A DNA stretch of 9,720 bases from Betaproteobacteria bacterium. Its GTDB lineage: Bacteria > Pseudomonadota > Gammaproteobacteria > Burkholderiales > Burkholderiaceae_C. Under the pieces are notes generated by a model that had not been told where the DNA came from, ran no database searches, and worked only from the letters and a program-made list of their open reading frames with translations. Positions 1 through 6,261 of this stretch are shown here, one piece after another (position 1 is the first letter of the stretch; every line of letters starts with the position of its first letter). The stretch spans positions 1-9,720 of the forward strand of contig RFWA01000072.1 in the NCBI GenBank assembly GCA_009922295.1, given 5' to 3'. Both the position numbers and the translations under genes were made by a program.

Positions 1-1131
1 CCCTACTCCCGCATGGGCGACGGCCGCGCCGTTCTGCGCTCCAGCATTCGTGAATTTTTGTGCAGTGAAGCCATGCACGGCCTGGGCATTCCGACCTCGC
101 GCGCGCTGTGCGTGACTGGCTCAGACGCACCGGTGTACCGGGAGACCACCGAAACCGCTGCGGTGGTGACCCGGGTAGCGCCCAGTTTCATCCGTTTCGG
201 GCATTTTGAACACTTTGCTTACCGCCAGCAGTTGACCGAGCTGCAAACGCTGGCTGACCACGTGATTGACCGGTTTTACCCGGCCTGCCGCGACAGCACG
301 GAATTTCAGGGCAACCGCTTTGCCGCGCTACTGCAAGCGGTCAGTGAGCGCACGGCGCAGATGGTGGCGCAGTGGCAGGCCGTGGGTTTTTGCCACGGCG
401 TGATGAACACCGACAACATGAGCATCCTGGGCCTGACCATCGACTACGGGCCGTTTCAGTTTCTGGACGGCTACGACCCCGGCCACATTTGTAACCACTC
501 TGACAGCGGCGGCCGCTACGCCTTCCAGAAGCAGCCCAACATCGCTTACTGGAACCTGTTTTGTCTGGGCCAGGCCCTGCTGCCATTGATCGGCGAACAG
601 GCGCTGGCGCTGGCCGCGCTGGAATCCTACAAAACCGTGTTCCCGGCCGCGCTGGAGGCGCGGATGCGGGCCAAGCTCGGCTTGGTGGGTGAGCCAGACG
701 CGCAGCAGGCCGCGACCGATCGCCACCTGGTTGAAGGCATTTTGAAGCTGCTGGCGGCCGAACAGGTGGACTACACCATCTTCTGGCGCCGGCTGAGTCA
801 TGCGCAAGGCGGGCGGGCCCCTGAGCCGGTGCGCGACCTGTTCCTGAACCGTCCTGGGCTGGATGCCTGGCTGCTACAGTATTCAGAGCGGACAAGCCAT
901 ATTCCACAAGGGCTGGTGGCCGATTTGATGCTCAAGACCAACCCCAAATACGTGCTGCGGAACCACCTCGGTGAGTTGGCCATTCGGGCCGCACGGCAGA
1001 TGGATTTTTCACAGGTCCATACGCTGCTCACCTTGCTTGAATCACCCTTTGAGGAACACCCGGGCTTTGACGACCTGGCAGGCTTGCCACCCGACTGGGC
1101 GGGTAGCATCGCCATCAGCTGCAGTTCCTGA
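1..1131 (+). CDS. selO: Protein adenylyltransferase SelO (YdiU/UPF0061 family), 5'-truncated by window edge
   Basis: SelO is a pseudokinase-fold enzyme that transfers AMP from ATP to Ser/Thr/Tyr of target proteins and takes part in oxidative-stress signalling. The frame is open from base 1 and begins PYSRMGDGRAVLRSSIREFL, the family's N-lobe signature, so the in-frame ATG at 13 is internal and the true start lies upstream. 376 residues are visible. E. coli SelO has about 478, so roughly 100-115 are missing. Counting from base 1, the active-site motif HGVMNTDNMS holds the catalytic Asp138 and Asn139, and the metal-binding Asp148 lies in IDYG. Cys164 (ICNHS) and Cys374 in the C-terminal SCSS match E. 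coli Cys272 and Cys476, which form a regulatory disulfide; Cys374 also sits where eukaryotic SELENOO has selenocysteine. The stop is TGA at 1129-1131. msrB follows after 14 bp and is probably cotranscribed. Confidence 0.96.
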   Translation, partial: PYSRMGDGRAVLRSSIREFLCSEAMHGLGIPTSRALCVTGSDAPVYRETTETAAVVTRVAPSFIRFGHFEHFAYRQQLTELQTLADHVIDRFYPACRDSTEFQGNRFAALLQAVSERTAQMVAQWQAVGFCHGVMNTDNMSILGLTIDYGPFQFLDGYDPGHICNHSDSGGRYAFQKQPNIAYWNLFCLGQALLPLIGEQALALAALESYKTVFPAALEARMRAKLGLVGEPDAQQAATDRHLVEGILKLLAAEQVDYTIFWRRLSHAQGGRAPEPVRDLFLNRPGLDAWLLQYSERTSHIPQGLVADLMLKTNPKYVLRNHLGELAIRAARQMDFSQVHTLLTLLESPFEEHPGFDDLAGLPPDWAGSIAISCSS

Positions 1132-1145
1132 ACCATTACTTCACC

Positions 1146-1568
1146 ATGTACAACACCATGACCTACAAAATTACCAAAACCGACGCCGAGTGGCAAGCCC
1201 TGCTCAAAGACAAAGGCGCCGAGCCCATGGCCTACCAGGTCACACGCCACGAGGCCACTGAGCGCGCTTTCACGGGTCGGCTGGCCGAGCAGCACGCCGC
1301 CGGCACCTACCGTTGCATCTGTTGCGACAAGCCCTTGTTTGATGCGGCGGCCAAATTCGACTCAGGCACGGGTTGGCCCAGCTACTTCCAGCCGATTGCG
1401 CCCGAGGCGGTGGGCACCAAGGTGGACGGCCTGCTGTGGATGAAGCGCACCGAGGTTCATTGCGCTGACTGTGGCGCTCACCTGGGTCACGTGTTTGAAG
1501 ACGGCCCCGCACCAACCGGCCTGCGCTACTGCATGAACTCGGCCTCGCTACACTTCACTTCTTCATGA
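1146..1568 (+). CDS. msrB: Peptide-methionine (R)-S-oxide reductase MsrB
   Basis: MsrB reduces methionine-R-sulfoxide in proteins back to methionine, usually with thioredoxin as reductant. The 140-residue product spans a full SelR domain. Structural zinc ligands are Cys57 and Cys60 (CICC) and Cys106 and Cys109 (CADC). The catalytic Cys129 lies in the motif RYCMNSASL, with AHLGHVFEDGP just before it. The position that is Cys in E. coli (SGCGWPS) is Thr75 here (SGTGWPS), so the usual resolving cysteine is missing; Cys59 between the zinc ligands is an untested substitute. There is no clear Shine-Dalgarno before ATG 1146 or the second in-frame ATG at 1158. Homology begins at MTYKITKTDAEW, so 1158 is a serious alternative start. 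The gene lies 14 bp after selO, and its TGA overlaps the ATG of yciB by 4 bp, which implies translational coupling. Confidence 0.95.
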   Translation: MYNTMTYKITKTDAEWQALLKDKGAEPMAYQVTRHEATERAFTGRLAEQHAAGTYRCICCDKPLFDAAAKFDSGTGWPSYFQPIAPEAVGTKVDGLLWMKRTEVHCADCGAHLGHVFEDGPAPTGLRYCMNSASLHFTSS

Positions 1569-2104
1569 AGCTGCTGATTGATTTTTTCCCCATACTGCTG
1601 TTTTTCGGCAGCTACAAGGTCTACGACATCTATGTAGGCACTGCCGTGCTGATGGCGGCGACCGTGCTGCAGATGGGGCTGGTCTACGCGATGGACCGCC
1701 GGCTGCCCATGATGCACAAGATCACGCTGGCACTGGTGCTGGTCTTTGGCGCACTGACCCTGTTCTTGCATGACGACCGATTCATCAAATGGAAACCCAC
1801 TGTGCTGTACGGTGCGATGGCGATCGGGCTGATGGTGACCGTTTGGCTGCTGAAAAAAAATTTCCTCAAACTGATGCTGGGAAGCCAGCTGGAGTTGCCT
1901 GACCCGGTGTGGCAGCGGCTCAACCTGATCTGGATCGGCTACTGCTTCTTCATGGCCAGTATCAACGGCTACGTGGCCGCCTACTACAGCACCGAAGACT
2001 GGGTGAATTTCAAACTCTGGGGCTACGCCTTTCCGCTGGTTTTCATCTTGGGCCAGGGTCTTTACATTGCCCGTTACCTCAAGTCTGACGGGCCTGAGAC
2101 ATGA
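1565..2104 (+). CDS. yciB: Inner membrane-spanning protein YciB (septation protein A / IspZ family)
   Basis: This is a polytopic inner-membrane protein of the YciB/IspA family, linked in other bacteria to envelope synthesis, cell division and septation; its biochemical role is not settled. The 179-residue length equals that of E. coli YciB. Hydrophobic segments lie at roughly 3-20, 24-42, 52-68, 78-95, 119-139 and 149-168. The family-typical C-terminal part is present: WQRLNLIWIGYCFF, then an Asn-Gly-Tyr-Val stretch and DWVNFKLWG. The start ATG overlaps the msrB stop (ATGA) and no good Shine-Dalgarno is seen, so translation probably relies on reinitiation. The stop overlaps the bolA start in the same way. 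A run of eight A at 1853-1860 lies in the coding frame. Confidence 0.95.
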   Translation: MKLLIDFFPILLFFGSYKVYDIYVGTAVLMAATVLQMGLVYAMDRRLPMMHKITLALVLVFGALTLFLHDDRFIKWKPTVLYGAMAIGLMVTVWLLKKNFLKLMLGSQLELPDPVWQRLNLIWIGYCFFMASINGYVAAYYSTEDWVNFKLWGYAFPLVFILGQGLYIARYLKSDGPET

Positions 2105-2397
2105 CGACGGTCCCTGCCCCGCCCGGCGCGCCCACAGAGGCGCTGCTGACCCAACGCCTGCTCGACACCCTGCAGCCTGTACAGCTGGAAGTTTTGGACG
2201 AGAGCTGGCAACACAGCGGCCACGTTGGCGCCAACGACAGCGGCCAGGGCACCCATTTCCGGGTCCGGATCAGCGCCGAGGCTTTCCGGGGTAAGTCTCC
2301 GGTAGCGCGGCATCGCCTTGTGTATGATGCCCTGCAAGATTTTCTGGATCAGGGACTGCACGCGCTGGCCATCGAAGCCAGCCTGCCACCTGCGTGA
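2101..2397 (+). CDS. BolA family protein
   Basis: BolA-family proteins are small cytosolic proteins that pair with monothiol glutaredoxins to bind a [2Fe-2S] cluster; some also act on morphology, stress response or transcription. The 98-residue product carries the BolA core: a first helix (about 13-24), the DESWQHSGHVGA loop with His38/His41, strand THFRVRI, then helix RHRLVYDALQDFL with the conserved His71 that serves as a cluster ligand in BolA-Grx complexes. The motif order resembles BolA1-type proteins. The start ATG overlaps the yciB stop by 4 bp. A pyrimidine-rich spacer of 61 bp separates it from the isomerase gene downstream. Calling it bolA itself rather than another paralogue is not certain, so no symbol is given. 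Confidence 0.93.
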   Translation: MTTVPAPPGAPTEALLTQRLLDTLQPVQLEVLDESWQHSGHVGANDSGQGTHFRVRISAEAFRGKSPVARHRLVYDALQDFLDQGLHALAIEASLPPA

Positions 2398-2458
2398 AAA
2401 CCCTCCTGGATCGCACCTCTTTTTAACCGCTCACTTTTTTACCCGAGACCTTTTCCTC

Positions 2459-3244
2459 ATGAAACGCACCTTGATTTCAACCTTGATCAGCACCCTGCTC
2501 ATTGGCGGTCTGGCCCCATTGGCGCAGGCCCAAAACGTCGCTATCGTCAACGGCAAGGCCGTGCCCGTCGCGCGCGTCGAGGCACTGGCTCAGCAAGTCG
2601 CCAAGTCTGGCCGCCCGGTCACACCCGAGATGCAGGGCCAGTTGCGCGAAGAAGTGATCGCCCGCGAGATCTTTATTCAAGAAGCCCAAAAGCAGGGCCT
2701 GGATGCGACCGAGGACTACAAAGTCCAGATGGAACTGGCACGCCAAACCCTGCTGATCCGCGAGCTGTTCGCCAATTTCCAGAAAACCAGCCCGGTGAGT
2801 GACGCCGACGTCAAGGCCGAGTACGACAAATACGCCGCAGCCAATGCGGGTAAAGAATATCGCGCCCGCCACATCCTCGTGGCCAAGGAAGACGAGGCCA
2901 AGGCCATCATTGCGCAACTCAAAAAAGGCGGCAAGTTTGAGGATATTGCCAAAAAATCCAGCAAAGACCCAGGCTCCGGCGCCAACGGCGGAGATCTGGA
3001 TTGGGCCAGTGCCGGCAACTACGTGGCTGAATTTTCAGACGCCCTGACCAAGCTGGCCAAGGGCAAGCTGACCGAAACGCCAGTGAAGACCCAGTTCGGC
3101 TTTCACATCATTCGCCTCGACGATGTGCGCGACACACAATTGCCCAAGTTTGACGACGTCAAGCCCCAAATCAAGCAGCAGCTCGAACAACAAAAGCTCG
3201 GCAAGTTCCAGGAAGAGCTGCGGGCCAAGGCCAAGATCGAGTAA
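2459..3244 (+). CDS. Exported peptidyl-prolyl cis-trans isomerase, parvulin type (PpiC/SurA-like)
   Basis: This is a periplasmic foldase that isomerises X-Pro bonds and probably assists outer-membrane or secreted proteins. The chosen start gives MKRTLISTLISTLLIGG, a classic Sec signal peptide with Lys-Arg, a hydrophobic core and likely cleavage after AQA (residue 24). An upstream in-frame ATG at 2318 would bury this signal and run through bolA, so it is rejected. The mature protein has an N-terminal helical chaperone-like region (about 25-130, including VNGKAVP). One parvulin domain follows at about 132-222, with RARHILV at 135-141, GGDLDWAS and FGFHIIRLDD at 213-222. A charged Lys/Gln/Glu-rich C-terminal helix ends the protein. 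The total of 261 residues fits the single-domain PpiC-like class common in Burkholderiales. The upstream 61 bp is T-rich with no strong Shine-Dalgarno. The stop is TAA at 3242-3244. Confidence 0.93.
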   Translation: MKRTLISTLISTLLIGGLAPLAQAQNVAIVNGKAVPVARVEALAQQVAKSGRPVTPEMQGQLREEVIAREIFIQEAQKQGLDATEDYKVQMELARQTLLIRELFANFQKTSPVSDADVKAEYDKYAAANAGKEYRARHILVAKEDEAKAIIAQLKKGGKFEDIAKKSSKDPGSGANGGDLDWASAGNYVAEFSDALTKLAKGKLTETPVKTQFGFHIIRLDDVRDTQLPKFDDVKPQIKQQLEQQKLGKFQEELRAKAKIE

Positions 3245-3268
3245 GCGCCGCTTGGGTGGCGCGTGCGG

Positions 3269-4036
3269 CTAGCGACCTGTCACCCACGCCAGCGCCATCA
3301 GGGCGCCAATCAGCACCGGCTGGTGCACCATGTAATAGCTCAAGCTCCAGCGGCCCAGTGCAGCCACTCGGCGCCCAGCACCGGCCATAGGCTTCGATTG
3401 GCACAGGCCACCTGTGCTTAGCAGCCACTGGCCGGCCGCCACACCCCACCACACCATGCCCAACCAGGGCAGTACCGGCACATAGTCCTCTGCGACGGGT
3501 TTGCGTGTGATCAGCCCCAGCCAGTTCAGCGCTGGGCTGTTGAGTTGCTCGGCCCACGGTGCCAGTGGTCCGGCCAGAAGCGGCTGCACAGCCCAGGGCA
3601 TCGCCAGCGCCAAGGCACCCAACAGCCACAGCCAGCGCCCCCAATGAGCACTCAAGCGGGCGACGACCAGCAGCACCGCTATGCCGTGCAGAACCCCAAA
3701 ATAGATGAAACTCTGCGGGTACATGAGCCAGGAGCCCGCGGTGACCAGCAGCGCACAGCCTGCAACCTGTGCCCAGCGACGCCAAAAGCGCGGCCAACTT
3801 TGCCCCTGTGCCACCGCGATCGCCTGCCCCAGTCCGGCACACAACAGAAACAGGCTGACGATGGCGCTGCGCTGCCAGGTCCAGAACGGATCCAGGTAGA
3901 AGTTCTGATGAATGTGGCCGAAGTGGTTCAGGTCAAAGCAAAAGTGAAAGACCGTCATCCAGAGCATGGCGACGCCACGCAGGGCGTCAACAGCCTCGAT
4001 TCGGCCTGGCAAGGTCATCGGGAGGGCACGTGTCAT
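3269..4036 (-). CDS. DUF1624 / heparan-alpha-glucosaminide N-acetyltransferase-like membrane protein
   Basis: The 255-residue polytopic membrane protein matches the DUF1624 (HGSNAT catalytic-like) family. The signature is at the N terminus: RIEAVDALRGVAMLWMTVFH, with an acidic residue, Arg20-Gly21 and His31 on the first membrane helix, then FDLNHFG. Further hydrophobic segments lie at about 55-75, 88-106, 110-127, 133-152, 186-207 and 231-251. The C-terminal ALGRWSLSYYMVHQPVLIG matches the family's closing motif. Eukaryotic relatives acetylate sugar amines across a membrane using acetyl-CoA; the bacterial substrate is unknown. It lies 42 bp downstream of the hydroxyacid dehydrogenase on the same strand, so cotranscription is possible, and it converges with the isomerase gene 24 bp away. 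ATG 4036 is used; ATG 4018 is an alternative, and neither has a clear Shine-Dalgarno. Confidence 0.88.
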   Translation of the reverse strand: MTRALPMTLPGRIEAVDALRGVAMLWMTVFHFCFDLNHFGHIHQNFYLDPFWTWQRSAIVSLFLLCAGLGQAIAVAQGQSWPRFWRRWAQVAGCALLVTAGSWLMYPQSFIYFGVLHGIAVLLVVARLSAHWGRWLWLLGALALAMPWAVQPLLAGPLAPWAEQLNSPALNWLGLITRKPVAEDYVPVLPWLGMVWWGVAAGQWLLSTGGLCQSKPMAGAGRRVAALGRWSLSYYMVHQPVLIGALMALAWVTGR

Positions 4037-4078
4037 GCCGACACGATACCCGATTGGAGACCCGGTATCAGCCCAGGG

Positions 4079-5101
4079 TCAGGGCTCGTGGGGCCGAAGC
4101 GGCCATAGGGGCTGAACCATCGGGTTCACCACGTGGGCAGGCCAGTACCCCAGCAGCACCGCAGCAGCATGCCGGGCGCCACGTTCCTTGGACTCGCGGG
4201 TGGACTCGACCGAGCTGCCGGCACTGTGCGGCGTGGCGATGACGTTGTCCATGGTCAGCAAAGGGTGCTGCGGCGGCGGGGCTGACGGGGCAAACACATC
4301 GATCCCCGAAAACACATCGAGAGCGGCACCTGCAATGGCACCCCGCTGCAACGCATCAACCAACGCGGACTCGTCGATGATGGCGCCACGGGAGGTGTTC
4401 ACCAAGGCCGCATCGGGCATCATGAGCGCCAATTCAGCCGCACCAAGCAGGTGACGGGTTTGCGGTGTCAAGGGGAGGTGAATCGAGATGAAGTGGCTGG
4501 TTTTCAGCAAGCTCGATAAGTCTGTCAGCCGAACACCAAGTTGCTCGGCAATGCTGCGGTAATTCCCGGGGCTTCGGGTCCAGGCCTCGACCTGAAGGCC
4601 AAACGCTGTCGCCCTGCGCGCCACGGCCTGGGCGCTGGCGCCAAACCCAATCAGGCCCAATTTGCGGCCGGCCAGTCGATGCACACCAGCATGTTGTCGG
4701 GCTGAAAAATTGCCGTCGCGCATCGCCTGCTGCATGAAGGGCAGGCGGCGCGCGAACGAAAGCAGCAGAGCCATGGTGTGGTCGGCCTGTTCGCCCAGAC
4801 AAAAATCAGGCACGTTACTCACGACCATGCCGGCTTGGGTCGCGGCCTCAATATCGATTCGATCGGTACCAGCGCCCAAACGGGCAATGGTGCGGCACTT
4901 AGACAACTGGCGCACCACGCCAGCGGGTACATAGGACGAGACCACCATCAGCGCATCGCAGTCGGGGGCAGCGCTCAGAATATCGGCCTCGGTGCGGCCT
5001 TCCACAGCCACTAATTCGGCGCCGGCTTCGGCGAGTGCGGCATATTCCCCGGGCTCGACCGGGTAAGTCTGGGCATTGAGTCTCAACACACGCCAGCTCA
5101 T
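4079..5101 (-). CDS. D-2-hydroxyacid dehydrogenase family protein (NAD(P)-dependent, SerA-like)
   Basis: This protein has the fold of D-isomer-specific 2-hydroxyacid dehydrogenases, which interconvert 2-keto and D-2-hydroxy acids. The 340 residues include an N-terminal substrate domain (1-100), RLGAGTDRID at 74-83, the nucleotide-binding motif LIGFGASAQAVARR at 150-163, NTSRG with catalytic Arg238, and TPHSAG with catalytic His292. The dinucleotide glycine motif reads GFGASA, so its last glycine is Ala157. The Glu normally found three residues after DVF is replaced by Ile267, with Asp268 next to it. The region reads DVFSGIDVFAP, a doubled DVF. ATG 5101 overlaps the stop of the upstream dehydratase by 4 bp and is preceded by a GGGGTGA stretch. 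An in-frame ATG at 5149 would overlap that gene and is less likely. Its position suggests it acts on the dehydratase product or a related keto acid; that is inference. Confidence 0.9.
   Translation of the reverse strand: MSWRVLRLNAQTYPVEPGEYAALAEAGAELVAVEGRTEADILSAAPDCDALMVVSSYVPAGVVRQLSKCRTIARLGAGTDRIDIEAATQAGMVVSNVPDFCLGEQADHTMALLLSFARRLPFMQQAMRDGNFSARQHAGVHRLAGRKLGLIGFGASAQAVARRATAFGLQVEAWTRSPGNYRSIAEQLGVRLTDLSSLLKTSHFISIHLPLTPQTRHLLGAAELALMMPDAALVNTSRGAIIDESALVDALQRGAIAGAALDVFSGIDVFAPSAPPPQHPLLTMDNVIATPHSAGSSVESTRESKERGARHAAAVLLGYWPAHVVNPMVQPLWPLRPHEP
4292..4320. repeat. 11-bp direct repeat inside the hydroxyacid dehydrogenase gene
   Basis: The sequence AAACACATCGA occurs at 4292-4302 and again at 4310-4320. 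The copies are offset by 18 bp, exactly six codons, so both are read in the same frame on the minus strand and give the repeated DVF in DVFSGIDVF. It coincides with the place where the family's catalytic Glu should lie. The repeat is seen directly; whether it records a local duplication is inference. Confidence 0.8.
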
Positions 5102-6261
5102 GCGCTCACCCCGGATTTGGTGAATTCCGCCAACCAGCGCCTGTCCCACAGCGAGGGGAACGCATGTTTGACGAAGGGGTGGCGAGCGCAGGCCGCGTCG
5201 TCAAGTTCAATGCCAAGTCCCGGCTTGTCGGGCAACACATACCGGCCCGCCTTCATAGGCGTCCAGCCAGAAACCAACTCACTGCGCCATGGGGCATCGA
5301 AGTCGCCAAAGTTTTCCTGGACCATCACCTGCGGCGTTGACCAGCCAAAGTGGATGGCCGCGCACAGGGCGACCGGACCGATCGAGCAGTGCGGCGCCAA
5401 ACGGATGTCCTGCGGCTGACATAGCGCGGCAATTTTTTTACCCATCCACAAGCCACCGCAATGGGCCAGATCCGGCTGAGCCACATCACAGGCCCGCAAG
5501 CTTGCCAACCGTGCAAATTCTTCAAGCATATAGAGCCGCTCACCGGCAGCAACCGGAAAGGGCAGCGCACTGTGGACCTCCGCCAGCAAATCAAGGCTGT
5601 GCGGGCTGACCGGCTCCTCGTACCAGGCCGGGTTGTACTTGGCCAGGCGCCGACCCATCTCGATGGCAGAACCGGCCGAAAGACGGCCGTGCACCTCGAT
5701 CATCAAGCTCACGCCCTCCCCCACAGCCTGCCGAACCGCCGCGACGATGTCCTCGGCGGACTGCATCGCGGCATGATCGAGCGTTTTCCAAGCCTGCTCG
5801 AAGGGGTCAAACTTCATGCCGTCGTAGCCCATCGCCACCACCTGGCGCGCCTTGTCTGCGTAGTCCTGCGGCGTCCTGGCGCTGCCGTACCAACCGTTGG
5901 CATAGACAGGCAAGTTGTCCCGGGCTTGTCCGCCCAGCAATCGGTAGACGGGCTGCCCGCAGGCCTTGCCGACAATGTCCCAACACGCAATTTCGAGCGC
6001 GCTGATCACGGTCATCACGGTAGCGCCCCCCTGATACTGATCGCGGATCAAGTCGCCGAAAACTTTTTCAATGTCGAAAGGACAGACGCCCAAAATGCGC
6101 TCCTCGGCCCATTCATGCAGGAGTGTGTGGACTGCCATTTCCTGCCACTCCAGGGTCGCCTCACCCAGCCCGGTCAACCCGGTATCGGTGTGTAGCCGCA
6201 CAAACAGGTAATTGCGAAGGCCGCAATTGGCCAGAAAGGTTTCAAGTTTGACAATTTTCAC
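5098..6261 (-). CDS. Mandelate racemase/muconate lactonizing enzyme family protein, D-galactonate dehydratase-like
   Basis: This is an enolase-superfamily enzyme expected to abstract a proton alpha to a carboxylate and eliminate water, as sugar-acid dehydratases do, giving a 2-keto-3-deoxy acid. The 387 residues compare with about 382 in DgoD. The N-terminal capping domain (1-125) contains GLTGLGEATLEW. The barrel carries Lys150 and Asp152 (KFDPF), EVHGR with Glu189 and His191, YEEPV with Glu215, AGERL with Glu241, QPDLAHCGG, and LAPHCSIGPVAL with His291. The two His match the DgoD catalytic pair and the three acids match the Mg ligands, except that the first is Glu instead of Asp. The start is GTG 6261, set by a strong AAGGAGG seven bases upstream; a longer frame to 6600 is unsupported. 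It overlaps the DMT gene stop (GTGA) and the dehydrogenase start (ATGA). The exact substrate is not determined. Confidence 0.92.
   Translation of the reverse strand: MKIVKLETFLANCGLRNYLFVRLHTDTGLTGLGEATLEWQEMAVHTLLHEWAEERILGVCPFDIEKVFGDLIRDQYQGGATVMTVISALEIACWDIVGKACGQPVYRLLGGQARDNLPVYANGWYGSARTPQDYADKARQVVAMGYDGMKFDPFEQAWKTLDHAAMQSAEDIVAAVRQAVGEGVSLMIEVHGRLSAGSAIEMGRRLAKYNPAWYEEPVSPHSLDLLAEVHSALPFPVAAGERLYMLEEFARLASLRACDVAQPDLAHCGGLWMGKKIAALCQPQDIRLAPHCSIGPVALCAAIHFGWSTPQVMVQENFGDFDAPWRSELVSGWTPMKAGRYVLPDKPGLGIELDDAACARHPFVKHAFPSLWDRRWLAEFTKSGVSA

Noticed and set aside
2323..2328. TATGAT hexamer within bolA as a -10 box for the isomerase gene
   Set aside because: No -35-like hexamer lies 16-18 bases upstream, and the site is about 130 bases from the start; it is not enough to call a promoter.
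2318..2458. Earlier in-frame ATG for the peptidyl-prolyl isomerase
   Set aside because: It would add 47 residues ahead of a textbook signal peptide and overlap bolA; the ATG at 2459 gives the export signal at the N terminus.
3245..3269. GCGCC/GGCGC hairpin between the convergent isomerase and DUF1624 genes as a terminator
   Set aside because: The stem is only 5 bp, alternative 5-bp pairings compete with it, and there is no T-run on either side.
3171..3842. 223-residue minus-strand frame overlapping the DUF1624 gene in another frame
   Set aside because: It lacks family motifs and overlaps the end of the isomerase gene, while the competing frame has complete DUF1624 signatures.
5102..5149. 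Earlier in-frame ATG for the hydroxyacid dehydrogenase at 5149
   Set aside because: The extra 16 residues show no homology pattern and overlap the dehydratase; the ATG at 5101 fits the ATGA overlap seen at other junctions.
5461..6195. 244-residue open frame on the plus strand, antisense to the dehydratase gene
   Set aside because: The minus-strand protein is a clear enolase-superfamily member over the whole interval; the antisense product is His/Arg/Gln-rich with no recognisable motif, as expected from a GC-rich shadow frame.
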